From NCBI GenBank assembly GCA_002688095.1, contig NZCA01000007.1:1-49295 (forward strand): a stretch of 49,295 bases of DNA, written 5' to 3'. Below, piece by piece: positions 7,220-16,261 of this stretch (its first letter is position 1; each line of letters begins with the position of its first letter). The translations under genes and the position numbers were made by a program. A model generated the notes under the pieces. It did not search any database, was not told the origin of the DNA, and saw only the letters and a program-made list of their open reading frames with translations. Source of the DNA: Nanobdellota archaeon. GTDB taxonomy: Archaea; Nanobdellota; Nanobdellia; SCGC-AAA011-G17; ARS1403.

Positions 7220-9782
7220 AGGACGTTTTGGTTCTGAATATTATGGGGCAGTTGCGTCTAGGGCTCTCCTTTATCTTTCTAATTTAATGGGTCATAGTTT
7301 ACCAGAAAGAGATATATATTATTACAACCTTATTGAAAAACATTTTTTAATACCTTTTGAATCTGTTTATAATCCAGAGTGGGATATTGAAAAAAAGAAA
7401 CCCGCGGTTTATTTTTGTTTAAATGCAATCAGGTTTGTTAAACATGATGCAGAGCGTTTTCGAGATGATTTTTTGATTTGGAATTGCGCTTCAAAATTAT
7501 TTGATGTTTTGAAAGATGAAAACGCGGATACTAGAATAAAGCAACTATCTATAAAAGGTTTAAAGAGATTATTTGGAATGGAATCTTCAAACAGAAAGAT
7601 AGGGGATAGACAAGTTTTAAGGGATTTGGCCGAACCTATGAAATTGAGATTTTTCACTGAATCAGATGAATCAATAAGAAAACAAATGATTCCCCTTCTT
7701 GGATTCTTTGGGTCAAAATCGGATTATGTGGATGGCGAGAATCTTCTAACCCTTTTAAGGAATAACCCTCTTTTGGATTATGAAGATTTAAAGGACATCC
7801 ATGATAAGACTTTTCCCGTTAATAGATTTGTGATTTATTCTGTTAAGGGGTTTAATCAGATTCATGATAGATTGGTAGAACTACATCCAGAAATAACTCT
7901 TGAAAATGAAAGATTTTCAATTGCTCTTGCTACCCTGAGATATTTAGAGGGAGATGTTAGTCGTATTGATGATGGAATTGAATTTATTTTAGAAAAAAGA
8001 TCTGACTTTTCAGATACGGAATTGATAAATAAAGATACACACCTTATTCTTATAACACATGAGGAAAAATATGGAAAGGACCAACATTACAGATTTGATA
8101 ATGATAAAATTGTGGACTTTGCAGAAAGGGTGGGGGTTGAAGATATTCCTGAAAAAAATCTTAAAGGTCCTGGGGATAAATCTAATTTTTTGGACTTGAT
8201 TAAAGAGAGTGAAAATGAAGAAAATGTTCTTATTTGGGTTGATGGTCACGGGGGTCCGGATAATTTTTGGTTATCGGAAGGACAGTATATTCCAATGCAG
8301 ACAGGAGGTTATCAGTTACGTGATAATGATGTTAAAATTAGCTTTGAAGAGCTTGGGGATGTTTTATTAGAAAGAGGGAGAAACAATGTAGACCAAGTAA
8401 AAATATTTATCGGGGCCTGTTTTAGTTATGACTTTACAAAAAAACTTGTTACTTATCTAAGAGACAATGGTGCTTTGAGTTTCCCTACTATTATTACGAT
8501 TACAAATAAAGATAGTGTGGGTTCCAGTTGTATTTTTGAACAAAATCGTTTTTCAGATAGTTGTTTGTTAAATAGTTTTAATACAGTTTATGGAGGTAGA
8601 GCAGATGAACCTTTTATGGGGGAGTATGCTTTGGCTGCCGAAGAGTTAATGTTTGATTTGCAGGATAATGGGTTTTTCTTAGGTGGAGAGAAATTTATAG
8701 AGGTGGGTTTGGGAGAACCTGTTGATGGAGAAGAACAAACAGGGGCTGCTGAGGGAGAAATTAATTATGTTCAAATTGCAGAGGATGCGTTGTGTGATGA
8801 GTTAGAAGATGATGATTTGAGTTATGTGAATGTGGAGTCTGAAAGTTTTATTGATGATCAAGATGAAGAATATATTGAAAGGATTCCTTTAGTGAAGGTT
8901 ATGGGAAGTGTTGTTCGGAATTTATTTACAGGAAGAGCTACTGAAGAAAAATTAGCAGGGTTATGTAGGGTGCCAACTGGATCAGATACGACTTATAAGA
9001 GTTATGCTAAAGGCCTATTTGAGAATCTTAGAAAAGAAGGGGGTGGGAGTGTTACTTTTGAAGATATAGAGCAAGTTTTAGCTTATATTAAAGAGAATAA
9101 AAAAGGATGGAATGTAGGTAAATTAAGAGGAGGACTTTATTCTCAATTGTATTTAGACTTGGATAGGGTTTTAAAAACAGTTTCTGGAAATTATCAAAAT
9201 AGACCTTTGTTCTTTGTTGCAAATGGTGTAGAAGGGAGCAGGGAAGTAGGAAGAATTTTGACTTTATCTGGGACTAGTCCAGTCGGTACTGTTTATACTT
9301 ATTCTTATTTACCAGGATTTAGAGAGAAGAAAAAGAGGAATGTTTTGGAGCTTAAAAAAGATGGAAAGACAATAGCTTCTGCTTTTATTAAAAATGATAA
9401 GTTTTTTGATTATTATAAGAAAATGGAGAGGAGAAAAGATAAAAATTCTAAAATAAAAGAATGGAATGATAAGTATTATAATTTACCTATAGCTTGGAAT
9501 GATTTAAATGAAGGTGAGAGCTTTTCATATATTTATGCAGCGGATTGGCCTTATATTGCTTGGAATTTCCCAGAAAAAAGTAGTAGGGCTTATATGGCGG
9601 TATTAATGGAAGCTAGAAGAAGAAATTTGGAAGAAGATAAGGAATGGTTGGCGTCTTTAGAGTGTGATTTCTGGGATAAGAATTGGAATGGTGACTGTGA
9701 AAAACAAGAAGATTATGTACCTGCAGTTAAAGAAGGAGGAAAATTAGCAAATTTGGGATATGTTTTAGGTGGAAGGCGTTAA
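7197..9782 (+). CDS. C-terminal part of the same protein, clan CD cysteine peptidase-like domain
   Basis: 861 aa if read from TTG at 7197, but it has no signal peptide and no ribosome-binding site, and it overlaps the previous frame by 23 bases. The frames meet in nine A at 7200-7208. With eight A the text would read through as EKKQEIEGRFG and join the helical repeats on both sides. Residues about 285-450 hold a caspase/legumain/gingipain-like pattern: a hydrophobic strand then DGHGG (His351), and a second strand then GACFS (Cys408), the expected catalytic dyad of clan CD. The C-terminal 350 residues are not recognised. Joined, the protein would have two protease motifs in roughly 1,700 residues. 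Alternatives are two separate proteins, programmed slippage, or an assembly error. Confidence 0.6.
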   Translation: MKKKQEIEGRFGSEYYGAVASRALLYLSNLMGHSLPERDIYYYNLIEKHFLIPFESVYNPEWDIEKKKPAVYFCLNAIRFVKHDAERFRDDFLIWNCASKLFDVLKDENADTRIKQLSIKGLKRLFGMESSNRKIGDRQVLRDLAEPMKLRFFTESDESIRKQMIPLLGFFGSKSDYVDGENLLTLLRNNPLLDYEDLKDIHDKTFPVNRFVIYSVKGFNQIHDRLVELHPEITLENERFSIALATLRYLEGDVSRIDDGIEFILEKRSDFSDTELINKDTHLILITHEEKYGKDQHYRFDNDKIVDFAERVGVEDIPEKNLKGPGDKSNFLDLIKESENEENVLIWVDGHGGPDNFWLSEGQYIPMQTGGYQLRDNDVKISFEELGDVLLERGRNNVDQVKIFIGACFSYDFTKKLVTYLRDNGALSFPTIITITNKDSVGSSCIFEQNRFSDSCLLNSFNTVYGGRADEPFMGEYALAAEELMFDLQDNGFFLGGEKFIEVGLGEPVDGEEQTGAAEGEINYVQIAEDALCDELEDDDLSYVNVESESFIDDQDEEYIERIPLVKVMGSVVRNLFTGRATEEKLAGLCRVPTGSDTTYKSYAKGLFENLRKEGGGSVTFEDIEQVLAYIKENKKGWNVGKLRGGLYSQLYLDLDRVLKTVSGNYQNRPLFFVANGVEGSREVGRILTLSGTSPVGTVYTYSYLPGFREKKKRNVLELKKDGKTIASAFIKNDKFFDYYKKMERRKDKNSKIKEWNDKYYNLPIAWNDLNEGESFSYIYAADWPYIAWNFPEKSSRAYMAVLMEARRRNLEEDKEWLASLECDFWDKNWNGDCEKQEDYVPAVKEGGKLANLGYVLGGRR

Positions 9783-11125
9783 ATTAATTTCTTTAAGATT
9801 TTTTGAACTTCTTTGGGGTTGGCTTTGCCCTTGGATAAACGCATGACTTGTCCGACGAGGTAATGTATGGATTCCTCTTTTCCGGCTTTATAGGATTCTA
9901 CTACGTCTTTATTGTTTTTTATGACGTCTTTACACATGGATTCTAGTTCTTCTGAGGATTCTATCATGGTTAATTTTTCTTTTTTTACATGGGTTGAAGG
10001 TGAGAAAGGTTTTTCTATTAATTTTATTAATAATTCTTTAGCTGTGGCGTCGTTTATTTTGTTTTGCTGGAGTAAGTCTAATAATTCTATTACATGTTGG
10101 GCATCTAGCTTTATATCTTTCAATGATTTTTTATTATAGTGTAGGACTTTTAATAGGTCTCGTCTTAACCATCTGGCTGCTAGTTTTGGATCTATCTTTT
10201 TTGCTACTTCTTCAAATAAATCTGCTAGTAATTTTTCTGAAGCTAAGGTTTCTGCGTCTTCATCTGGAAGGGAATAAGTTTTTTTGAATCTTTGAACTTT
10301 ATCTAGAGATAATTCTGGTAAGGATTTTTTAAAAGTGTTAATTAAAGTTTTCGAGAAGGTTATTTTGGGTAAATCTGGATCTGCGATATATCCATAATCC
10401 TCTTCAAATTCCTTTGTACGCATTGGAAATGTGATACCTTTTTCAGGATTCCAACCACGCGTTTCTTGGATCTTGGCTGGTTCGGCTTCTTGTCTGGAGG
10501 CTTCATATTCTAAGGCTCTTTGGATCTCTTTTAATCCTGTGATATTTTTAATTTCTACTTTTTCTCCTGTTGTAGATATATTAGCATCTGCTTTTAAGGC
10601 CGCTTCTGATGTTCTGTTATAAACCCCTAGATATTCTAACATAGTGATTAGTTTTTTTAAAAATAATCTAACTTCATTTGGAGTTTTAAAATCTGGTTCT
10701 GTGACAATTTCTATTAAAGGTATTCCAGATCTGTTGTAATCTATTAAACAAGTGTTTCCTTGATGTATTAAGGCTCCAGGATCTTCTTCTAAGTGAATTC
10801 TTGTAATGTTTATATTTTCTAGTTTACCCTTTGCACCTATTGGAAATTCATATTGGGTTATTTGATAATTTTTTACCAAATCTGGATAAAAATAAGACTT
10901 TCTAGAGAAAAATGTTTCTTCTGAAACTTTGCAGTTTAAAGCTAAGGCTACTTTTAGGGCTTGGTTTAAGGCCTCTTTATTTAAAACTGGTTTGCTTCCT
11001 GGGAGACCCAAACACGTTGGGCAAATGCGAGTATTGGGATTTTCATCTCCTAAAGTAGGACAACTACAAAAAATTTTACTGCGGGTCAATAACTGCACGT
11101 GACATTCGATTCCAATTTTTGTCAT
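9779..11125 (-). CDS. gatB: Asp/Glu-tRNA amidotransferase subunit B (GatB)
   Basis: 448 aa, near usual length. GatB binds the misacylated tRNA and activates the Asp or Glu carboxyl with ATP, while GatA supplies ammonia. The N-terminal GatB/GatE catalytic domain is clear: GIECHVQLLTRSKIFC, zinc-site Cys at residues 20, 22, 35 and 38 (CSC...CPTC), and the YPDLVKNYQITQY block. The C-terminal YqeY-type tail domain ends with VGQVMRLSKGKANPKEV. The start ATG overlaps the stop of the upstream LAGLIDADG gene (ATGA). The Lrp-type regulator further upstream is probably in the same transcript. Partner genes gatA, gatC and aspS lie in a separate operon 3.5-9 kb away. As GatDE is also present, the likely job here is Asn-tRNA formation. 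The stop overlaps the convergent gene's stop. Confidence 0.93.
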   Translation of the reverse strand: MTKIGIECHVQLLTRSKIFCSCPTLGDENPNTRICPTCLGLPGSKPVLNKEALNQALKVALALNCKVSEETFFSRKSYFYPDLVKNYQITQYEFPIGAKGKLENINITRIHLEEDPGALIHQGNTCLIDYNRSGIPLIEIVTEPDFKTPNEVRLFLKKLITMLEYLGVYNRTSEAALKADANISTTGEKVEIKNITGLKEIQRALEYEASRQEAEPAKIQETRGWNPEKGITFPMRTKEFEEDYGYIADPDLPKITFSKTLINTFKKSLPELSLDKVQRFKKTYSLPDEDAETLASEKLLADLFEEVAKKIDPKLAARWLRRDLLKVLHYNKKSLKDIKLDAQHVIELLDLLQQNKINDATAKELLIKLIEKPFSPSTHVKKEKLTMIESSEELESMCKDVIKNNKDVVESYKAGKEESIHYLVGQVMRLSKGKANPKEVQKILKKLI

Positions 11126-12285
11126 TTATATTCTCCATTAATAAAAGCGAAAGCTTTGTTTTTGTTAGCTATTTCAAATATTTGTATATTTCTATAACCA
11201 AGATTTTTAACTTTTACTATTTCTAAATCTATTAATCCGGGTATTCTTCTTTCTTTAAGATTATAGCCGTTTATTTGATCTCTAATCCCTGATGCCATTA
11301 TATTTAAATTAGTACTTAACTCTATTGCATCCAGGGGTTTACTTAGTAGTTGTTTTATTATTTCTTTTTTTGTAGAATCTTTGTATCGATTATACCATTT
11401 TCTAAATTTTCTTTTGAAATGTCTTTGAAATCTTTCTTGTTTATGTGGGATTATTAGATTTGGTATATCTTTAGAAAATTGAATATAACTTTCAGTACAT
11501 ATTCTGAATGAATGTTTATATTCTTTGCATTTATAGTTTAATCTTTTCACACATATTTTTTTTATCTGGTTTGTTAATTTTGGATTTGCAGTAATTCCAA
11601 TTTCTATACCTATGTCTCTTACACTTCCTTCGTCTATTATAATTGCTTTTATAAATTCTACCAAATATTTTCTTGGAGCATTAAGTATTTTTTTTGTAAG
11701 TAGGGGCTTGGAATTTCTAAAATCTTTTATTTCAAAATATTTTTTAAGAATTTTAGGGGCTATTTTTGCAACGCTTATATAATAAGGGTGGTTGGGATTG
11801 GTACTATAATAAATATCTCCAAAAACTTTTTTTAGATTTTTAATAAATTCTTTTCTTGCTTCTTCACTTATATTAGTGTATACACTTCTTCCTATTTCTC
11901 CCCCATAACCGTCTCCTAAAAAATGTCCCAAAAGAGTAAAAGTCTCGGGTATGATTTTTAATGGGAGTTTTGGATTTTTAATTAGTCCTGATCTTGAGGA
12001 TGTTTTTATTTCCTGTATATAGGGATGTAAGTTGTTGATGTTAATATTGATGTTTTTGCATAATTTTTTGAGTTTTGGCAAGGGGATGTATCTTTTGATT
12101 TTTTTGATTTTGTTTTTAATCATATATCCTTTTTTCCAATCGTAAAGTGCTCCAGAAGTTATATCTTTGCTTCTGGTTAAAAATCCTAGTTTTTTTTCTA
12201 ATTTTTGAAATATTTCTTTTCTTTTTTTAGATTCTATGAGAACATAGGTATCTTCTGGAAATTGTGATAAATTTAGGGGTTTCAT
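11122..12285 (-). CDS. Free-standing LAGLIDADG homing endonuclease (HE1)
   Basis: 387 aa. Two LAGLIDADG-type motifs are visible: TLLGHFLGDG (residues 117-126) and FIKAIIIDEG (residues 211-220), with the acidic residue of each in place. The surrounding alternating basic helices and strands fit the family. An N-terminal region (residues 1-110) is extra and resembles an HTH/DNA-binding extension. There are no intein splicing blocks, and gatB is intact after it, so it is neither an intein nor a gatB interruption. It sits between an Lrp-type regulator (26-base gap) and gatB (4-base overlap), where it would be translated as part of the operon. Base composition is like the neighbours. The target site is unknown. 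Confidence 0.8.
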   Translation of the reverse strand: MKPLNLSQFPEDTYVLIESKKRKEIFQKLEKKLGFLTRSKDITSGALYDWKKGYMIKNKIKKIKRYIPLPKLKKLCKNINININNLHPYIQEIKTSSRSGLIKNPKLPLKIIPETFTLLGHFLGDGYGGEIGRSVYTNISEEARKEFIKNLKKVFGDIYYSTNPNHPYYISVAKIAPKILKKYFEIKDFRNSKPLLTKKILNAPRKYLVEFIKAIIIDEGSVRDIGIEIGITANPKLTNQIKKICVKRLNYKCKEYKHSFRICTESYIQFSKDIPNLIIPHKQERFQRHFKRKFRKWYNRYKDSTKKEIIKQLLSKPLDAIELSTNLNIMASGIRDQINGYNLKERRIPGLIDLEIVKVKNLGYRNIQIFEIANKNKAFAFINGEYK

Positions 12286-12311
12286 GTTTTTTATTTAATT
12301 CCTTTTTTTAT

Positions 12312-13319
12312 TTATAAACCCTGCGTCCCCCCATGTCGCATGTCGTTTGAATTTATTTCAAAAGGATAAAAATTGAACTTATAAGTTTCTGTTATTCTTA
12401 AAATATCAAAGTCTCTTATTATACTTGAGAATTTTTTTCTGATGTCTGTTAGGATTTTATATAATTCATCTTCGTTTTCGGTTTCAAATTCAATTTCTAA
12501 GTCCCAAGAACCTATTAGTTTTAGGAATTGGGTTGCTTTTTTATGTTTTGTGATGTAATTTTTAATTTCCTTTTCGGATTTTTCCTCAAAGTTTTTGGTT
12601 CTGAAAATTATTTTATAATGGTTAATATTTAAATTTTGGAGATTTAAGTAACATCTGTATTGAATAATTATGCTTTCTTCTGTTAATTTTTTTAGTCTGT
12701 AATTGATTATGTCTCTGGTTAGGTTTGTTTTTTTAGCTAAGTCTATTATGTTTATTCTGGCGTTCTTTGCTAGTTCTTTTAGGATTTTTTTATCTGTTTC
12801 ATCTAGTTTATATCTTTTAGAAGGAATGCCGTAAGTGAATTCTGAAGACTTTGTTTCTGTTAAGTATTCTCTGGCGTAAATAGGGGAGTATTCTGTTAAT
12901 AAAACATCTTTTTCTAGGATGAATTTTGAGTATTTATTCATGAAATTGTTTAAGATTTTTCCAAATTCAAAATTAGATTTTGCTAAAATGGAAACTGTTA
13001 AGTCCCATCTACCTCTTATTTGTCCTACCCAGACTGAATTTGAGTTTTTGTTCCAGTAAGCTATGAGTTTTTGTTCATCTTCTAAAGTAGTATCTTGGAA
13101 TTTGAAGTAGATTTTGTATTGAGAATAGCCTAGTTTTGTGAAGTTAATAACTGTGTAGTATGAGAAGATTATATTATTCTTTTGAAATCTATTTAGTCTG
13201 TATTCTACTGCTGGTTTGCTTAAGCCTACTTTTTTAGCTATTTGGCTGTTTGAAAGTCTGGAATTTTCATCTAATAAGGTTAGAATCTTTTTATCTTTTA
13301 AGTCTAAATTTAAGGTCAT
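12312..13319 (-). CDS. Duplicated Lrp/AsnC-family transcription regulator
   Basis: 335 aa, about twice the length of a standard Lrp. Each half has an AsnC-type winged HTH followed by a RAM-like domain. The first HTH is LDLKDKKILTLLDENSRLSNSQIAKKVGLS (split here as residues 5-34); the second is LDETDKKILKELAKNARINIIDLAKKTN (residues about 172-199). Each RAM domain has the pattern GxWDL (GRWDL, GSWDL). Tandem Lrp proteins occur in archaea. It probably acts as a DNA-binding regulator responding to a small ligand such as an amino acid. It is the first gene of the operon with HE1 and gatB, which may link amidotransferase expression to amino-acid level (inference). A TATA box lies about 25 bases upstream of the ATG, so it is leaderless. 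The last ten residues (MRHGGTQGL region) look unusual for the family. Confidence 0.85.
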   Translation of the reverse strand: MTLNLDLKDKKILTLLDENSRLSNSQIAKKVGLSKPAVEYRLNRFQKNNIIFSYYTVINFTKLGYSQYKIYFKFQDTTLEDEQKLIAYWNKNSNSVWVGQIRGRWDLTVSILAKSNFEFGKILNNFMNKYSKFILEKDVLLTEYSPIYAREYLTETKSSEFTYGIPSKRYKLDETDKKILKELAKNARINIIDLAKKTNLTRDIINYRLKKLTEESIIIQYRCYLNLQNLNINHYKIIFRTKNFEEKSEKEIKNYITKHKKATQFLKLIGSWDLEIEFETENEDELYKILTDIRKKFSSIIRDFDILRITETYKFNFYPFEINSNDMRHGGTQGL

Positions 13320-13341
13320 ATTTAGTTAATATGTGTTTAAA

Positions 13342-13351
13342 GTATATAAAT
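13342..13351 (-). promoter_or_regulatory. TATA box for the Lrp operon
   Basis: Read on the minus strand, TTTATATAC lies about 25 bases upstream of the ATG at 13319. This is the expected position for a leaderless archaeal transcript. Confidence 0.5.
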
Positions 13352-13384
13352 GTTACGTAAAAGTAAGAAAATTGGGAGATAAGC

Positions 13385-13395
13385 TTTATTTATAC
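13385..13395 (+). promoter_or_regulatory. TATA box for the peptide/radical SAM pair
   Basis: TTTATTTATAC lies about 26 bases before the ATG at 13417. It supports that ATG over the GTG at 13333, for which no promoter or ribosome-binding site is visible. Confidence 0.5.
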
Positions 13396-13416
13396 GTATT
13401 TGACTATAATGTCAAA

Positions 13417-13590
13417 ATGAAATTAGAAAAGTTAGCTTCAGAAGCATCTTCAGAAACGATGGCACGAGTACAGAAGTATAAAGCAAGAATGCTTAGTTAT
13501 GCAAATCCGGTTGAATTTGTTAATAACATGTATGGCTGTCATCCGGATAGCAAAGGTGGAGACTACTTCCAAACCGTTTTTGGAGAATAA
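13417..13590 (+). CDS. 57-aa peptide, candidate RiPP precursor
   Basis: 57 aa from the ATG at 13417. A GTG at 13333 would add 28 residues but lacks promoter support. The N-terminal half is charged and helical (MKLEKLASEASSETMARVQK) and would serve as a leader. The C-terminal half has a single Cys at 41 in MYGCHPDSKGGDYFQTVFGE, with Gly, Asp, Lys and aromatic residues that radical SAM enzymes commonly modify. It lies 12 bases before a radical SAM gene on the same strand, the classic precursor-maturase layout. I know no family for it. The precursor role is inferred from size and context only. No transporter or protease gene is next to it. Confidence 0.6.
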   Translation: MKLEKLASEASSETMARVQKYKARMLSYANPVEFVNNMYGCHPDSKGGDYFQTVFGE

Positions 13591-13602
13591 TTCTGGTAGA
13601 AA

Positions 13603-14670
13603 ATGAAATCCTGTAATGCTTTAGATATTTGGCAAAGTAAAATTGAAAGGATGGTTGAAGAATATCCTCTTCAAATCATTAGTTGGGAATCTACAAGGAG
13701 ATGCAATCTTAGTTGTAAGCATTGTGGATCCCCTTCTGAAGATGTTCCATTAGAAGAAGAACTAACGACTGATGAGGTTATTGGGGCATTTGGACAGATA
13801 GAAGAAGATTTTGATATGTCACAATTTAGACACATAAATATAACGGGTGGAGAACCATTTGTTAGAAAGGATCTTTTATACATCTTAGAACAAGTTAGTC
13901 AAAGTCCTCATTATAGAAATATAGATATACAAACTAATGGGGTTGCTCTTGGAAAAAATCCAGATCTTGTTGAGGCATTAAAACAATTTGGTGTTACTGG
14001 TATTGGGGTTAGTATTGATGGAAATCAAGAAGCACATGATTCTTTTAGAGGTAGGGATGGAAGTTATGATTTAGCTGTTAAAGCTGCTAAAAGTGCTGTT
14101 GATTCTGGATTAGTTGTTACTGTTTCAACTGTTGCCCATGCAAAAAACTTAGATCAAATCCCAGAATTATATGAGGTTATGAAAAGGGAAGTTAAACCAA
14201 GAGTTTTTAGAGTAATGACTATAGACCCCTTGGGAAGAGCGGATATCAATAAAGAATATCTTCTATCTTCGGATCAAAATAGAGAAGTTATTGATTTTTT
14301 ACAAAAAGAATATGTAGAAAACTGTCATAAATATGCTGATCAAGCAGAGACTATGGTTGAATTGGGTTGTGGTGGTTGGTTAGGAAAAGAAGTAGAAGGA
14401 ACTGTTAGACCGTTTGTATTTCATTGTGTTGCTGGAATAAATAATTTAGGGATATTACATGATGGGAAATTGGCTGCTTGTTCTAATATTCCAAGAGAAT
14501 TTGGTTTTGAAGGACCCTTGGAGGAAGTTAAGATAGGAAGATATTTAGTTAAGGACGAAGGAGAAGAATTAATGAGGTTTTTACCGTGCTCTTTTATAAA
14601 TGATAAGACACGAGGGATAAGAGCGAAAATTTTTTATTCTTTGCAACTAGAAAGAAATAGGATTCCTTAA
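13603..14670 (+). CDS. Radical SAM protein with auxiliary Fe-S C-terminal region
   Basis: 355 aa. The [4Fe-4S]-SAM motif CNLSCKHC is at residues 34-41, followed by GGEP (82-85), IDIQTNGV (108-114) and GVSIDG (135-140), the usual radical SAM landmarks. The C-terminal third has Cys 256, 275, 293 and 329 (GCGGWLG, HCVAG, LAACSNI, LPCSF). This arrangement suits one auxiliary cluster of SPASM/twitch type. Such enzymes often modify peptides. The small gene 12 bases upstream is its likely substrate. The pair lies isolated on the plus strand between the minus-strand gatA and Lrp-gatB operons, as an inserted unit would. Its stop overlaps the gatA stop. The exact reaction cannot be told. Confidence 0.85.
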   Translation: MKSCNALDIWQSKIERMVEEYPLQIISWESTRRCNLSCKHCGSPSEDVPLEEELTTDEVIGAFGQIEEDFDMSQFRHINITGGEPFVRKDLLYILEQVSQSPHYRNIDIQTNGVALGKNPDLVEALKQFGVTGIGVSIDGNQEAHDSFRGRDGSYDLAVKAAKSAVDSGLVVTVSTVAHAKNLDQIPELYEVMKREVKPRVFRVMTIDPLGRADINKEYLLSSDQNREVIDFLQKEYVENCHKYADQAETMVELGCGGWLGKEVEGTVRPFVFHCVAGINNLGILHDGKLAACSNIPREFGFEGPLEEVKIGRYLVKDEGEELMRFLPCSFINDKTRGIRAKIFYSLQLERNRIP

Positions 14671-16013
14671 TTATCCTCGATTTCTTCACCTAAAGTTCTT
14701 AATTTTTCTTCTTCTAAATGATTTGTTGTTAACATGATTCCGACTGGCATTTTTTCTTTAAATCCAGCGTTTAGAGATAAATGAGGTAAGCCAGCTAAGT
14801 TAGGACCTACAGTTAAAGTGTCTAACATGTAGTTTTCTAATGGTGTTAATTTTTCAATTTCTGAGAATTTAGGGGCTATAATTGGCATTGTTGGACTGAT
14901 TAAGATGTCATATTTTTTGAAAGCTTTTTTGTATTCGTTTATGATTAAAGTTCTAACTTTTTGGGCCTTTAGATAATAAGCATCTCTGAAGCCTGACATT
15001 CTAGCGAAAGTGCCTAAAATTATTCTTCTTTTAGATTCTTTTTGGAAATGTTTACTTCTAACAGAGGAAAAGAATTCATCAAAATTACCCTTTAAATCTG
15101 AAGTAGCTCCATATCTTATACCACAGTATTTAGCTAAATTTGTGGATGCTTCTGACATGGCTATTATATAGTAAGTAGGAATGGCGTGTTTTTTTACATT
15201 AGGTAATGAAATTAAATCATAATCTTTTACTTTACTTAGGATTAGGTCTTTAATGTCTTTATCAACTTCTAAGGATTCTTTAACTATGGCGATTTTTTTA
15301 ACCTTTTTTTCTTTTGAAATTGTTTGGGTTAGGGATGTGGAGTCTTTTTCATCATAACTAAGACTATTATATAAACCTAAGAAGGCGTCTTTGACTGTTT
15401 TAGCTAAAGTTCCTATTTTATCTAAGGAATTTGCGTAATCTATTAAGCCGTATCGTGAAATTAAACCATAAGTAGGTGTTAGGCCAGCTACTCCACAAAA
15501 TGAAGCAGGGTTGGCTATAGAACCTCCTGTGGATTCAGCTAAGGCAATATGGGGTTGTTTGGTGTAAGAAGTGAAAGCAGCTGCTCCTCCTGAAGAGCCT
15601 CCACAACTTCTAGTTTGATCATAGGGATTTTTAGGGATTTTTTTAGTGTTAACTGAGAATGAACCAAAACCGAATTCATCTTGGGAAGTTTTTCCAATTA
15701 TTATAGCTCCTTGTTTTTCTAGGTTTTTTATAACTGTGGCATTAAAAGGAGGTCTGTAGTTTTGTAAGATTTCTGAACCTGCTGTGGAATCCAAATCTTT
15801 GACGCAAATACAATCTTTTATGGAAATTGGAAGTCCTGCTAGGTTTCCAACTGGATTTTTTTCTAATTGTTCAGCTCTTTTAATTGCATGAGAATTAGCT
15901 ACAGCTGTAAAATGATTAGGAGAAGATTTGGCTTCCTTAGTTATTTTTTCTACTATTTTAACTATGGAAATTTCTCGATTTTTTACTTTTTCTAAATATT
16001 CTTGGATATTCAT
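14667..16013 (-). CDS. gatA: Asp/Glu-tRNA amidotransferase subunit A (GatA)
   Basis: 448 aa, normal length. It is an amidase-signature glutaminase that releases ammonia from Gln for GatB. The Ser-cisSer-Lys triad is visible: Lys66 in PISIKD, the Ser pair at 140-141 in CGGSSGG, and Ser165 in ESTGGSIANPAS. It is the last gene of a tightly overlapping minus-strand operon: aspS, gatC, membrane protein, alpha/beta hydrolase, PAP2-like protein, CxxCxxCC protein, gatA. It overlaps the preceding gene by ATGA. gatB is in a different operon. The function is firmly assigned. Confidence 0.94.
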   Translation of the reverse strand: MNIQEYLEKVKNREISIVKIVEKITKEAKSSPNHFTAVANSHAIKRAEQLEKNPVGNLAGLPISIKDCICVKDLDSTAGSEILQNYRPPFNATVIKNLEKQGAIIIGKTSQDEFGFGSFSVNTKKIPKNPYDQTRSCGGSSGGAAAFTSYTKQPHIALAESTGGSIANPASFCGVAGLTPTYGLISRYGLIDYANSLDKIGTLAKTVKDAFLGLYNSLSYDEKDSTSLTQTISKEKKVKKIAIVKESLEVDKDIKDLILSKVKDYDLISLPNVKKHAIPTYYIIAMSEASTNLAKYCGIRYGATSDLKGNFDEFFSSVRSKHFQKESKRRIILGTFARMSGFRDAYYLKAQKVRTLIINEYKKAFKKYDILISPTMPIIAPKFSEIEKLTPLENYMLDTLTVGPNLAGLPHLSLNAGFKEKMPVGIMLTTNHLEEEKLRTLGEEIEDN

Positions 16014-16261
16014 TTGAACTTATGACCACATGTTTTTTGAGTTAGGAATTCTTTTTCTGTTCTTGGATATTTTCTACAATTTAAAGGTCTAAAGGGATGA
16101 ATAATACAGTAAGAGGTTTTATTTTTAAATCTAAGGAAGGAACATTTATTGGGTAATTGACAGCAAGCTCCACAATTTTTACAATTTCCTTCTCTGTTTT
16201 TAGTTACTGGAAGTAGAGATGTTAAGGTTCTTTTGATTTTTGATAAGTAATTATTTTTCAT
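16010..16261 (-). CDS. CxxCxxCC-type metal-binding protein (YkgJ-like)
   Basis: 83 aa. The motif CKNCGACC followed by KCSFL, YCIIHPFRPLNCRKYP and a last Cys matches the putative zinc- or iron-chelating YkgJ/CxxCxxCC family, here in a short version. The Cys spacing and the C-x-H-x(5)-C-R-x-Y-P phrase are diagnostic. The cellular role of the family is unknown. The gene overlaps both neighbours by four bases, so it is translated with gatA and the PAP2-like gene. A basic N-terminus precedes the Cys cluster. Confidence 0.75.
   Translation of the reverse strand: MKNNYLSKIKRTLTSLLPVTKNREGNCKNCGACCQLPNKCSFLRFKNKTSYCIIHPFRPLNCRKYPRTEKEFLTQKTCGHKFK

Noticed and set aside
11122-12285. HE1 as an intein or intron inside gatB
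   Set aside because: GatB is complete with its own start right after the HE1 stop, and HE1 lacks intein blocks A, B, F and G.
13333-13416. N-terminal extension of the 57-aa peptide from a GTG at 13333
   Set aside because: No promoter or ribosome-binding site before the GTG, and the TATA box at 13385-13395 fits the ATG at 13417.
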